Source: Sedimentisphaerales bacterium (GTDB taxonomy: Bacteria > Planctomycetota > Phycisphaerae > Sedimentisphaerales > SM23-30). Taken from it: DNA of 40,572 bases. Below, one piece after another: positions 32,653 to 40,572 of the stretch; the stretch's first letter is position 1, and every line of letters starts with the position of its first letter. The stretch is from contig JAFGSR010000013.1 of NCBI GenBank assembly GCA_016934515.1, positions 1 through 40,572 of the forward strand. Direction: 5' to 3'. The translations under genes and the position numbers were made by a program. The notes beneath the pieces were generated by a model. The model saw only the letters and a list, made by a program, of their open reading frames with translations, was not told where the DNA came from and made no database searches.

Positions 32653-33774
32653 GTGCAGCGTTTTATCGTGATAACAATTCTGTGTTTTTTTGTGGCGGCG
32701 GTGTTGGGCTGGGATGAAATTGTCGGCATAATTGCAGAGGGCGGGTCGGAATCAAGTACAGTTGAGCAGCAGCCGGGGGCGGAGATGGAGCCGGGGGAGA
32801 AGGCACAGGGTAAGTGGTCGATATGGACGCGTCAGTTAGCTCCGTCGTTTTCGGGGCAATATTCGGTAGCATCGGATCCATCTATTGTCCGTGATGGTGA
32901 TATTTATCGAATGTATCACACGGGTCTGGATGTGAAGACACTGCGGACGATTATTTGTGAGGCCACTTCGAAAGACGGTCTTTCATGGGAGTACGTTCCG
33001 ACCGGGGAAGAATATAAGGGGATGGTGCTTCAGGGTCGCAGCGGCAAATATGATGAGAACCTGGAAAGCTGCTACGTTATCAAGAGGGACGATGAGTACC
33101 TGATGTATTTTTCGGGATATCGGGACAAAGGTGATCCGCCGCTGGAACTGAAAGGCTTTCCGGCGGCGTTGTTTTTGGCCAAGTCAACAGATGGGGTGAA
33201 TTTCAAGCGGGTATCAGATAAGGCGATTCTGAAACCGACCAATGGCTGGTATGATAACGATGCGATCTATAGCCCGACGGTTATCGAGTACAACGATGAG
33301 TTGGTGATGATTTACGTGGGGCATTGCTACACAAAGTATCATAAGATTAAATCTCCGGGTGTATATCTGCTGGCGGCGACGAGTAAAGACGGGGTGAAAT
33401 GGAAGAAAGAATCCACACCGGTCATGCGTCCCGGAGGGGAGTTGAAGTGGATGCAAGAAGGAGGTGCCGAGCCGGATTTGGTGAAAGGACCGGACGGTAA
33501 GTATTATCTTTTCTTTACGGGCTTGTATAAGGAAGAACGTGTAATTGGAGTAGCGTGGGGGGATAGTCCCTTTGGGCCGTGGGAGATCAATCCGAATCCG
33601 ATCATCAAGCCGGGCAAGAAGGGCAGTTTCGATGAGCATCAAGTTCTGGCACCGTTTGTGATAATTGAAGGGGACAAGGTGCGGATGTGGTATTTAGGTG
33701 CGAACAAGAAAGAGCAGTTGGCGACTGGTTATGCTGAGTCAAAGTGGCCGCTGTTTCGAGAGAAGAAGCCGTAA
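32653..33774 (+). CDS. secreted five-bladed beta-propeller glycosidase-like protein (GH43/GH32/GH130 fold)
   Basis: The 373-residue protein starts with GTG after AGGAG and has a signal peptide (FIVITILCFFVAAVLG). After a Glu/Gly-rich linker, repeated blade-like segments occur: SDPSIVRDGDIYRMYHTG, DDEYLMYFSGY, IYSPTVIEYNDELVMIYVG, DGKYYLFFTG and GDKVRMWYLG. This is the pattern of furanosidase-type propellers. Asp at the first blade and Glu near EPDLVKG could be catalytic. It may cut or remodel the polysaccharide outside the cell. An inactive binding protein is also possible. Confidence 0.75.
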   Translation: MQRFIVITILCFFVAAVLGWDEIVGIIAEGGSESSTVEQQPGAEMEPGEKAQGKWSIWTRQLAPSFSGQYSVASDPSIVRDGDIYRMYHTGLDVKTLRTIICEATSKDGLSWEYVPTGEEYKGMVLQGRSGKYDENLESCYVIKRDDEYLMYFSGYRDKGDPPLELKGFPAALFLAKSTDGVNFKRVSDKAILKPTNGWYDNDAIYSPTVIEYNDELVMIYVGHCYTKYHKIKSPGVYLLAATSKDGVKWKKESTPVMRPGGELKWMQEGGAEPDLVKGPDGKYYLFFTGLYKEERVIGVAWGDSPFGPWEINPNPIIKPGKKGSFDEHQVLAPFVIIEGDKVRMWYLGANKKEQLATGYAESKWPLFREKKP

Positions 33775-33800
33775 TCTGCGAAAAATGAGAGCAAAAAAAT

Positions 33801-33841
33801 AAAAACAGCAGCTTGAGTTAATCAAGGAGTTGCTGTTTTTT
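33801..33841. terminator. bidirectional intrinsic terminator between convergent operons
   Basis: AAAAACAGCA pairs with TGCTGTTTTT, and an inner CTTGA pairs with TCAAG around the loop. T-tracts occur on both strands. It lies 27 bp after the propeller gene and touches the stop codon of the minus-strand dehydratase, so it serves both transcripts. Confidence 0.88.
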
Positions 33842-35003
33842 AGAACTCGATATTCCAGCCGACAGCAGAAGAGACTTTGTCAGGTAAGACAGCCCAGCGG
33901 ATTTTTTGATCTCTGGCGGCCTGGGTGTAACTTTTAATTTGCTGCAGAGAAAACTCAGCAATCTCAGCGGGGTTGCCCTGATAATAATGTTTGTACCAGT
34001 TGACGGTATGTTCGATGGTTTCGTGGATATTCCAGGCGGGCAGCCAATTTAAGTGATGAATGGCTTTTGAGCAATCCACGGTCAAAGTCTGAGTTTCGGG
34101 GCAATCGCAAGCATCCGGGGCGATAACAGTGGTATTGGAGGGGCCCCAGCGGAATTGAATCATTTGAACAATCTGACCAACGGTTACTTCATGGATTTCG
34201 GTAGAGCCGATGTTCCAGGAAGTTTCGAACTGTTTTGAGTTCTGAAGAGCGAGCAATCTGCCGAGCCAGAGATAACCGCTGAGGGAAGCGAGGACATACT
34301 GCCAGGGACGAACGGCCTTGGGGCACCTGAGGTGGATATCATGGCCGCTATGGAGCGACCGAATAATATCGGGGATCAAACGGTACTTGGCCCAGTCGCC
34401 GCCGCCAATGACGTTACCGGCCCGAACCGACGCCAGAGACAAATTACCGGTCGGTTCAGCTGCACTTAAAAAACGTTGGCTCTGGTAAGTTGCCACGACC
34501 AGTTCGGCGCAAGCTTTGCTGGTGGAATATAAATCGGCGCCATGGCCCAGATCGTCGGTTTCACGATAAGCCCAAGGCCAGTTTTTGTTTCGATAGCACT
34601 TGTCGCTGTTGGCGACAACGGCGAATCTGGTGTTTTCGCAGCAGCGGGCGGCTTCGAGGACATTTACGGTGCCCATGACGTTGGTGGCTACGGTGCGCCG
34701 GGGATTTTTGTAAGATTCATAAACAATGGGCTGGGCGGCCATATGAAAGACGAGGTCGGGGCGGCAGGCGGTGAATATGCTTTGCAGGCGGTCAAAATCC
34801 AGGATGTCAGCCTGATGGTTCTTGATGCGATTTTCGATTTGGCAAGCTGTGTAAAAATCCGGATCGGAGACCCTTCCGAGTGAACAACCTACCACTTCGG
34901 CGCCGAGATGGCTAAGCCAGAGAGAGAGCCAAGAACCTTTAAAGCCGGTGTGTCCGGTTACAAGCACCTTTTTATCGCGGTAAAAATTATCAAATGCATC
35001 CAT
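33840..35003 (-). CDS. CDP-glucose 4,6-dehydratase paralogue (second copy)
   Basis: An extended SDR of 387 residues that resembles RfbG, which converts CDP-glucose to CDP-4-keto-6-deoxyglucose. The cofactor loop is GHTGFKGSW. SDK (in VVANSDKCY) and YSTSK form the catalytic set, and RAGNVIGGGDWA is family-typical. Against the neighbouring copy it differs in the residue before SDK (Asn for Thr) and has an extra residue before YSTSK (GHGADLY). It may have shifted substrate or be a redundant copy. The start lies one base after the neighbour's stop codon, so it is tightly coupled. It is the last gene of the operon. Confidence 0.85.
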   Translation of the reverse strand: MDAFDNFYRDKKVLVTGHTGFKGSWLSLWLSHLGAEVVGCSLGRVSDPDFYTACQIENRIKNHQADILDFDRLQSIFTACRPDLVFHMAAQPIVYESYKNPRRTVATNVMGTVNVLEAARCCENTRFAVVANSDKCYRNKNWPWAYRETDDLGHGADLYSTSKACAELVVATYQSQRFLSAAEPTGNLSLASVRAGNVIGGGDWAKYRLIPDIIRSLHSGHDIHLRCPKAVRPWQYVLASLSGYLWLGRLLALQNSKQFETSWNIGSTEIHEVTVGQIVQMIQFRWGPSNTTVIAPDACDCPETQTLTVDCSKAIHHLNWLPAWNIHETIEHTVNWYKHYYQGNPAEIAEFSLQQIKSYTQAARDQKIRWAVLPDKVSSAVGWNIEF

Positions 35004-35004
35004 T

Positions 35005-36120
35005 TTATTGAGCCCAAGAGATTTCGGCGGCTTGAGCTGCAGTTGAGTAGCTCTGAATCTGTTCGAGAGTAATTTGGCACATTTCAGGCGGATGCCCCCG
35101 GTAAAAGCCTTTGTACCAGATTACTATAGCTTCGATAGTCTGATCAATATCCCAGGTGGGCCACCATTTCAGGAAATGGTGGGCTTTGCTGCTGTCCACA
35201 TGGAGTACCATAGCTTCGGATTTTTGAGGGTCGGGTTCAATAACGAGTTTTGCTTTGGAATCGGGCCAGATTTTTAGAATTCGTTGAACGATTTCACCAA
35301 CGGTAATCATGCGTGGGGCATCAGGTCCAAAATTCCACCCGGAGCAATATACTTTTGGATTTTCCTGGATGATCGCCCCGAGCCAGAGATAACCGCTGAG
35401 AGCTTCCAGGACGTGTTGCCAGGGCCTGGTGGCGTCGGGGTAGCGAATTATGACATCCTGGTCCGAAGAAATTGCGCGGACGACATCGGGGACCAAGCGA
35501 TATGGAGCCCAGTCGCCGCCGCCGATTACATTTCCGGCCCGGGCAGTGGCCACGGCCATTTCGCTGTGGGGCTGGATGATTTGTCGAAAGCGATCTTCCT
35601 GATAAGTTGCGGCCACCAGTTCGGCGCAGGCTTTGCTGGCACTGTAAGCTTCGTGCCCCCCGAGCTGATCGATTTCACGATAGCCCCACTCCCATCCGGT
35701 GTCATGATAGCATTTGTCGCTGGTAACAACAATGACGGACTTAACGGATTTGCAATAGCGGGCGGCTTCGAGGACGTTGACAGTTCCCATGATATTTATA
35801 TCAAAAGTATCGCGGGGTTTCTGGAAAGCCAACCGGACGATGGGCTGGGCAGCCAAGTGGAAGATTATTTCCGGTTGGTTTTCCTGCAAAACCTTAGATA
35901 ATTTCTCAAAATCCCGAATATCGCCGCGCATATCGATAATACCATCGGTCAAATGGCAGACGGTGAAGAAATTGGGATTAGTATCGGGATCGAGAGAGTA
36001 ACCGATAATTTCGGCGCCGAGATATTTGAGCCAGCAGAGAAGCCAGGATCCCTTAAAACCGGTGTGTCCGGTAACCAAAACTTTTTTTCCCTGGTAGTAA
36101 TTTTTGAAAGCGTTTTTCAC
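35005..36120 (-). CDS. rfbG: CDP-glucose 4,6-dehydratase
   Basis: An extended SDR of 371 residues with VLVTGHTGFKGSWLL, TSDKCYHDTGWEWGYRE, YSASKACAE and ARAGNVIGGGDWAPYR, all canonical for RfbG. It makes CDP-4-keto-6-deoxy-D-glucose from CDP-glucose, the product of the cytidylyltransferase encoded in the same operon. The start is GTG and overlaps the stop codon of the preceding SDR gene by GTGA; AGGAG lies upstream. It is the closer of the two tandem copies to the family pattern. Confidence 0.93.
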   Translation of the reverse strand: MKNAFKNYYQGKKVLVTGHTGFKGSWLLCWLKYLGAEIIGYSLDPDTNPNFFTVCHLTDGIIDMRGDIRDFEKLSKVLQENQPEIIFHLAAQPIVRLAFQKPRDTFDINIMGTVNVLEAARYCKSVKSVIVVTSDKCYHDTGWEWGYREIDQLGGHEAYSASKACAELVAATYQEDRFRQIIQPHSEMAVATARAGNVIGGGDWAPYRLVPDVVRAISSDQDVIIRYPDATRPWQHVLEALSGYLWLGAIIQENPKVYCSGWNFGPDAPRMITVGEIVQRILKIWPDSKAKLVIEPDPQKSEAMVLHVDSSKAHHFLKWWPTWDIDQTIEAIVIWYKGFYRGHPPEMCQITLEQIQSYSTAAQAAEISWAQ

Positions 36121-37148
36121 TTAACCTGTTCTCCTAAAACCAACTGATTGCTATGTTTGAGATACCAGTCGATGGTTTCCTGAAGTCCCTGTTCCAAAGT
36201 AAATCGCGGCTGCCAGCCTAGTTGTTTTCGGATTTTTTCTGAACTTGGTTTGATTTGCGATATTTCTGCGGAGCCGTTATGGACAATTTCATAACCCAGT
36301 TGGTCCTGTTGCATTAAGTGTAAAATTATTTTCACTAAATCCAAAGTGGTGACGCAACTCATGCTGCTGACCTGAAACACCTGGCCGGTCACATCGCCGG
36401 ATTGCAGATATTTCCCCAGCAGCAGCAGGGCTTCGACGGCATCGTGAATGTAAAGATAATCCCGAACGCTTTGACCATTTCCGCGGATTTGAGGTTTGGT
36501 GTTCTTTAAGACATTGAGAACCGTACCGGGGATAATTCGCCTGAAATTCATATCTCCGGGACCATATAGATTGCTGAAACGAAGAGTCCCAACCGGCATA
36601 TTATAAGTTCGGCAGTAACTTTTACCGATTAATTCGGCACAGGCTTTTGAAACTTCGTAGGGATAGGCACCAGCCAGGGGAGCAGATTCGTCAAAAGTTT
36701 CGTCAGTTGTTTCACCCGAGACACTGACGGTGGAGGCCAGAACAAAGGCGGATGCGGGGCTGGTTTGGTGAAAAGCCTCGAGCAGATTCCAGGTTCCGGC
36801 GATATTGACTTCAAAGGTTGCTCTTGGATCTTCCTGGGCAACGGTTACTTGCGACTGAGCCGCCAGGTGAAACAAAATATCGAAGTTTCCGTCGGCGGCC
36901 AGATCACGAACAAACTGCCAGTTACGGATGTCCCCCTCGACAAGCTCAGTCCGCTTGCTGAGATCGTATTGTTGAAAGAGGACTGATTCGGAAGCATTTT
37001 TTTCGGAGAGGACGGTTACGGCAGCACCCATATCGCAGAGCAACCGGCTAAGCCAACTACCTATGAAACCGGCCCCCCCGGTAATCAAGACGTTTTTATC
37101 GTACCAGAAGTTTGAATCTGCTTTAGTTTTGTTTTGGTCGCTGTTCAT
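36117..37148 (-). CDS. NAD-dependent sugar epimerase/reductase (extended SDR)
   Basis: An extended SDR of about 343 residues. VLITGGAGFIGSW is the cofactor loop, STVSVSG and YEVSK the catalytic Thr/Ser and Tyr-Lys, and FSNLYGPGD and SVRDYLYIHDAV are typical of nucleotide-sugar epimerases and 4-reductases. The longest frame starts with GTG at 37229, right after the previous stop. I prefer the ATG at 37148 because the extra residues (LLTKCLRNIDCWLL) do not fit the fold. It lies between the cytidylyltransferase and dehydratase genes, so it probably finishes the CDP-6-deoxyhexose by 4-reduction or epimerisation. No RfbH-type 3-dehydrase is present. Confidence 0.83.
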   Translation of the reverse strand: MNSDQNKTKADSNFWYDKNVLITGGAGFIGSWLSRLLCDMGAAVTVLSEKNASESVLFQQYDLSKRTELVEGDIRNWQFVRDLAADGNFDILFHLAAQSQVTVAQEDPRATFEVNIAGTWNLLEAFHQTSPASAFVLASTVSVSGETTDETFDESAPLAGAYPYEVSKACAELIGKSYCRTYNMPVGTLRFSNLYGPGDMNFRRIIPGTVLNVLKNTKPQIRGNGQSVRDYLYIHDAVEALLLLGKYLQSGDVTGQVFQVSSMSCVTTLDLVKIILHLMQQDQLGYEIVHNGSAEISQIKPSSEKIRKQLGWQPRFTLEQGLQETIDWYLKHSNQLVLGEQVK

Positions 37149-37229
37149 GTTTATTCGTTCTGACAAAGTGCGTTTCGATGAGAATAAAAGCCAGCAGTCA
37201 ATATTCCTGAGGCATTTAGTCAGAAGCAC

Positions 37230-38039
37230 TTAAAGTTCAGCAATCCAGGGGGCTTGGTTGGAAGTCCAGAGTTTGTTTAAGTGGAGATAATCTTTGTAGG
37301 TATCCAGGCATTGCCAAAAACCCTCGTGACGATACATATGAAGTTCGCCGTCGGCGACCAGTTTTTCCATGGGATCGCGTTCCAGGATGCAATCGTCGGT
37401 ATTGTCCAGGTAATTGAAAAATTCCCGGCGGAAGACAAAAAAGCCACCGTTAATCAACGAGGACACTTTGGGCTTTTCGGCGAAACTGGTTACTATATTG
37501 CTATCGCCATCGGCTATCAGTTCGCCAAACTGGGAAGCAGAACGAGCACCGGTTACGGTGCCGATTTTGCCATGGGCCAGGTGGAAATTGTACAATTCAC
37601 CGACATGCACATCCGCCACGCCGTCGGCGTAAGTTACCATGAAGTTTTCGGTATCGATGTATTTTTCAATCCGTTTGATTCTGCTGCCGGTCAAGGTTGT
37701 CGGACCGGTTTCGGCGAAGGTAATTTGCCAGTCCATATTGGGGATTTCATCGTTAAATTCCACGTGTCCGGTGCCCATGTTCATGGTGTAATCGCGAACC
37801 TGCATTTCGTATTTATCGAAATATTCCTTGATCATCGAACCTTTGTAACCCAGGCAAAGAATGAAGCGTTTGAAGCCATGCTTGAGATAGATGTTCATTA
37901 CGTGCCAGAGAATAGGAAATTCGCCGATATTAATCAGGGCTTTGGGTCGATACTGGGTTTCTTCGCGAAATCGGGTACCCTCGCCGCCACATAATATCAC
38001 TACAGGCACATTATCCGGTTTGGTAATTGCTGCTGCCAT
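37230..38039 (-). CDS. rfbF: glucose-1-phosphate cytidylyltransferase
   Basis: A nucleotidyltransferase of 269 residues that makes CDP-glucose from CTP and glucose-1-phosphate. VVILCGGEGTRF followed by RPKALINIG is the nucleotide-binding signature. VTYADGVADV supplies the metal-binding Asp. NGGFFVFRREFF and GFWQCLDTYKD are typical of RfbF. It starts two bases after the BY-kinase-like gene's stop codon. It feeds the two dehydratases encoded downstream. Confidence 0.95.
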   Translation of the reverse strand: MAAAITKPDNVPVVILCGGEGTRFREETQYRPKALINIGEFPILWHVMNIYLKHGFKRFILCLGYKGSMIKEYFDKYEMQVRDYTMNMGTGHVEFNDEIPNMDWQITFAETGPTTLTGSRIKRIEKYIDTENFMVTYADGVADVHVGELYNFHLAHGKIGTVTGARSASQFGELIADGDSNIVTSFAEKPKVSSLINGGFFVFRREFFNYLDNTDDCILERDPMEKLVADGELHMYRHEGFWQCLDTYKDYLHLNKLWTSNQAPWIAEL

Positions 38040-38041
38040 TA

Positions 38042-38680
38042 TTATTTTCTTCCTACACCAGGCAAATATCGTCCGCTACGGTTCATGATCGCCCCGACAA
38101 AATTTGCCCCGGCAGCGGACATTTGTTCGCGCAGATATTCCAGATGATCCATTCGGGTTTTGTCCGATTCCACGACTACGAGCACGGCGTCCACTTCGGC
38201 GGCGAGGGTTTTGGCATCCGGATAACTGGTTACGGGAGCCGAGTCCCACAAAATATAATCGAACTCCTGCTGAACCCTCTGGGCCAGGATTTTGAGATCG
38301 CGGGTGTGTGCGGTCCAGAAGCCGGGACCATTGCCGGCTTTGCCGGCGGGAAGCAGAAAAACATTCTTCAGACCTGGCAAGGCATGGTAATCCGGGCGGT
38401 TTTTGGTGTCCCACTCACACAAACCCGGAGAGAGTTCCACTCCCAATAAATTGTGCAGTTGTGGATTTCGGACGTTGGCATCGACGAGCAAAATTCGTTC
38501 GTCCTCATTTTCAGCCAAAGACAACCCCAAACAGGCGGTAATGGTCGTGGTCCCGGCCTGGGCGGAAGGGGCAGTAATCAGAATGCTTCGAGCCGATTTT
38601 TGGTTGTGCAGTTCACCGCAGACACGTCTCATTTCCTCCATTACTTTTGGGGGCAACTCACCTAGTAATTTATTTTTCAT
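38042..38680 (-). CDS. BY-kinase/CpsD-like P-loop ATPase with degenerate Walker A
   Basis: The 212 residues match the cytoplasmic domain of Wzc/CpsD-type tyrosine kinases. Walker A' is ILLVDANVRNP (Asp67) and Walker B is YILWDSAPV (142-150). The Walker A segment reads APSAQAGTTT: the Lys expected at position 44 is Thr. The C-terminal tyrosine cluster is also absent, with only one Tyr in the last 15 residues (GRYLPGVGRK). It overlaps the GumC-like gene by ATGA, the usual split-kinase arrangement. It may bind but not hydrolyse ATP, or act as a structural partner of the GumC-like protein. Confidence 0.83.
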   Translation of the reverse strand: MKNKLLGELPPKVMEEMRRVCGELHNQKSARSILITAPSAQAGTTTITACLGLSLAENEDERILLVDANVRNPQLHNLLGVELSPGLCEWDTKNRPDYHALPGLKNVFLLPAGKAGNGPGFWTAHTRDLKILAQRVQQEFDYILWDSAPVTSYPDAKTLAAEVDAVLVVVESDKTRMDHLEYLREQMSAAGANFVGAIMNRSGRYLPGVGRK

Positions 38681-40242
38681 AATTTCTTGTCCTCTGGTAT
38701 TCTAGCCAATACCGGCACCTCTAAAATATTCATTACGTCTTGACGCATCCTGACTGCCGGTCGCAAACCGTCAATAATAAATATCAGAGCGATTGAACCA
38801 CCCAGTCCGATAATTATTGCTCCAATGAAACAGAGCTTAAGTGAAGGAGAAACCGGCCTCAGGGAAGAAGAAGGGGGCGCGATAACAGAAATATTCAAGA
38901 TTTTTGCCAGGTCCATGGCTTCGGAAATACGGGCCTCTTCGACATTGTCGGTGTATAACGAGTAATCGATCTCCAGGCGGGCAATTTCTCTGTCAAGTCG
39001 TCTTGATTCGACGCCGAGCGATTCGAGTTTGTCCAGTTCCTGCTGAATAATAAGCAGTTGTTTGTTGCCCTCGACCAGTTGAGCCTGCAAACTGGCTTGT
39101 TCGCTGGTTTTGGTTAGCAATATCTGTTGCACCTTAAGCAGTTGTTCATTTTGACACATCACTGTTGAGGCAACTAAATATTCAGGCTTTGACTGGAGGG
39201 CCACTGAGGTATCGTTAATCTGTCGCTGAAGATCAAGAATGGTTCGGTTGTCTTCCTGGAATTTTTTGGCCTGAGCCTGCTTTTCAAATTCCAGATCAAC
39301 CAGGATTGACGCCAGCTTTTCGCGTACCGGATTACGTTTATCTTCACGAGTTTTCAGTTGTTCAGCCGGCATCAACTTGGCCTGAGCTGTCAACTGAGCA
39401 ATTTCGGCATCCAGACCGGCGACAATAACCTCCATCTGTACCTGCTGCGAGCGGATTTCCTTGGCCCAATTGAGCAACAAATTACGCTGTTCAGGAATAG
39501 ACCAGATTCCGTGGGATTCCTTGAAATTAGCCAGTGTGGTCTCGGACTGCCGAAGCCGATCGAGCAGTGATTTAGATTCTTCCTGGAAAAACTCCTTGGC
39601 TTTTGGTGTTGTATGCGCTTTCAGGTGGCTTTCCTGATATAACTCCAGAAATTTTGCTAAAATCTCTTCACCGGCATCGGGATCTGTTGTGCGCATTCTG
39701 ATTTCAATAACATCCGATTTTCGAATTGGTTCGATCTCGACGCTGCTTTGCAAAGTCATAACAACCCGTTCCAGGTTGGTCAATTCCCGCCTGAAGCCCA
39801 GGGTAACCAGAGCTTGGCCGAGAGTTTTCCGAACAGTCATATAAGCGCGTCGGGCCTTTTGCTTGACCTTTTTGAAAAAAGTATCCGCAACCGGCTCGCC
39901 AAAAAAGTAATCTTCTCCGAAATAATTAACCAACTCAGTCCATAAATGTCGGTTTTTCATGATTTCAATTTCTGAAGTGATATCTTCGGGCCGTTTGCTC
40001 GCGGGCATCACCACGGCGTTGCCTACCGTGGCAGGAGCGGTCATTTCCCGACCGAACTTAATAAAAACACTGGTGCTGACTTCGTATTTTGGGTCAAGGA
40101 TCAGTAAAACACAGAACATCGCCAGCAATACCAAAATTGTGCTGGTTATAATAAATTTCCTGTGCTGTATAAGTACCGGCAAAAACCGGCCTATTCCCGG
40201 CAACTTCATTGTTACAATTGGTTTCGACTCGGATTTCTTCAT
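38677..40242 (-). CDS. Wzz/GumC-like polysaccharide co-polymerase
   Basis: This inner-membrane chain-length regulator has 521 residues. The first membrane segment lies at about 30-50 (FIITSTILVLLAMFCVLL), the second near 475-495 (LCFIGAIIIGLGGSIALIFI). A long periplasmic coiled-coil region between them is rich in Leu, Gln, Glu and Lys. I prefer the ATG at 40242, five codons inside the longest frame, because GGAG lies nine bases upstream. It is the first gene of the minus-strand operon, and the BY-kinase-like gene follows by a 4-base overlap. It controls polymer length or export. Confidence 0.9.
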   Translation of the reverse strand: MKKSESKPIVTMKLPGIGRFLPVLIQHRKFIITSTILVLLAMFCVLLILDPKYEVSTSVFIKFGREMTAPATVGNAVVMPASKRPEDITSEIEIMKNRHLWTELVNYFGEDYFFGEPVADTFFKKVKQKARRAYMTVRKTLGQALVTLGFRRELTNLERVVMTLQSSVEIEPIRKSDVIEIRMRTTDPDAGEEILAKFLELYQESHLKAHTTPKAKEFFQEESKSLLDRLRQSETTLANFKESHGIWSIPEQRNLLLNWAKEIRSQQVQMEVIVAGLDAEIAQLTAQAKLMPAEQLKTREDKRNPVREKLASILVDLEFEKQAQAKKFQEDNRTILDLQRQINDTSVALQSKPEYLVASTVMCQNEQLLKVQQILLTKTSEQASLQAQLVEGNKQLLIIQQELDKLESLGVESRRLDREIARLEIDYSLYTDNVEEARISEAMDLAKILNISVIAPPSSSLRPVSPSLKLCFIGAIIIGLGGSIALIFIIDGLRPAVRMRQDVMNILEVPVLARIPEDKKL

Positions 40243-40572
40243 CAGTCGATTCTCCATAATAAAGCTTTATAATTTCCAGCAAAGCTTCCTCAATCCATGC
40301 AACTGTAAGTGATAATCCCACAATAACCTAAGTCCGCTGCTCATGAATTATCAGCATTGTTGCAAACATAATATTTGAGGTCTTTTACTCGGTTACGGAA
40401 CGATTTGTTGAATAGAGCTATATCAACCATGATTTTTTTTAAGTTTATCTGGGGCCTTTTAAAAAGTCTAATACCAGTATAATAAATTTTAGGTTCTCAT
40501 CGGAAAAAGTTGGTAAATAATTCATCGTTTTGACTGTAACACCTTTGAGTTTAACGCTTTAGGCCTCCGGCA
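40243..40572. other. upstream region of the minus-strand operon
   Basis: These 330 bases should contain the promoter of the GumC-like operon on the minus strand. I see no -35/-10 pair good enough to name. The region is AT-rich, with no open frame, tRNA or repeat that I recognise. Confidence 0.45.

Noticed and set aside
37281-37994. Plus-strand frame opposite rfbF (237 codons)
   Set aside because: Antisense to a complete cytidylyltransferase; no motif and no operon context on that strand.
1-40572. CRISPR array, tRNA, rRNA, transposase or prophage genes
   Set aside because: I looked for regularly spaced repeats, T-arm-like sequences, rRNA segments and transposase or phage motifs in the gaps and frames and saw none.

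Overview
The window looks like chromosomal DNA of a PVC-superphylum bacterium, most likely a planctomycete and perhaps of the Phycisphaerae type. The best pointer is a short, very basic protein at 14656-14898 that starts MSLDRSLKSRDAL and matches my recollection of the PVC signature 'small basic protein'. A Tat-exported formylglycine-type sulfatase and a GH3-family ligase beside a ketosynthase cluster fit the same group. No database search was possible, so every product name rests on motifs read by eye.

Left part (648-16324, all minus strand). Reading in the direction of transcription there is a membrane-anchored protein with a SPOR-like end, the small basic protein with its own terminator, and a PLP aminotransferase. 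Two good promoter candidates then precede a compact lipid or polyketide operon: dehydratase, acyl carrier protein, second dehydratase, ketosynthase-like subunit, ketosynthase, alpha/beta hydrolase, GH3 acyl-adenylate ligase, SAM methyltransferase and possibly the sulfatase. One ketosynthase has an intact Cys-His-His triad. The other has Glu in place of Cys and Asn in place of the second His, as expected for a chain-length-factor-like partner. This is the most novel candidate system here. serS and a DAHP synthase gene (aroF) follow.

Middle part (16702-20893, plus strand). This is the housekeeping operon rpmF-plsX-fabH-fabD-fabG, closed by a clear intrinsic terminator. No acpP or fabF follows fabG.

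Right part (21186-40242). This is a large surface-polysaccharide locus. Plus-strand genes encode a GT2 glycosyltransferase, a Wzx-like flippase, an O-antigen ligase/polymerase, two GT4 and one GT2 glycosyltransferases, a foreign-looking NUDIX hydrolase, a polysaccharide deacetylase, an SDR-like protein, a polyprenyl-phosphate sugar transferase and a secreted beta-propeller protein. A bidirectional terminator at 33801-33841 separates these from a convergent minus-strand operon. In transcription order that operon carries a Wzz/GumC-like protein, a BY-kinase-like ATPase without the P-loop lysine, glucose-1-phosphate cytidylyltransferase, an SDR epimerase/reductase and two tandem CDP-glucose 4,6-dehydratases. 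Together they could make a CDP-6-deoxyhexose, assemble a lipid-linked repeat unit, flip it, polymerise or ligate it, and control its length.

Two sequence-scale signals cut across the genes. The plus strand is C-rich left of about 25 kb and G-rich right of it, whichever strand the genes are on, which is the pattern of a replication origin or a rearrangement joint. The 390-bp intergenic region at the switch carries 25-bp iteron-like repeats. Separately, a TATAAT promoter at about 30.7 kb starts a roughly 220-nt leader rich in hairpins ahead of the SDR-like gene.
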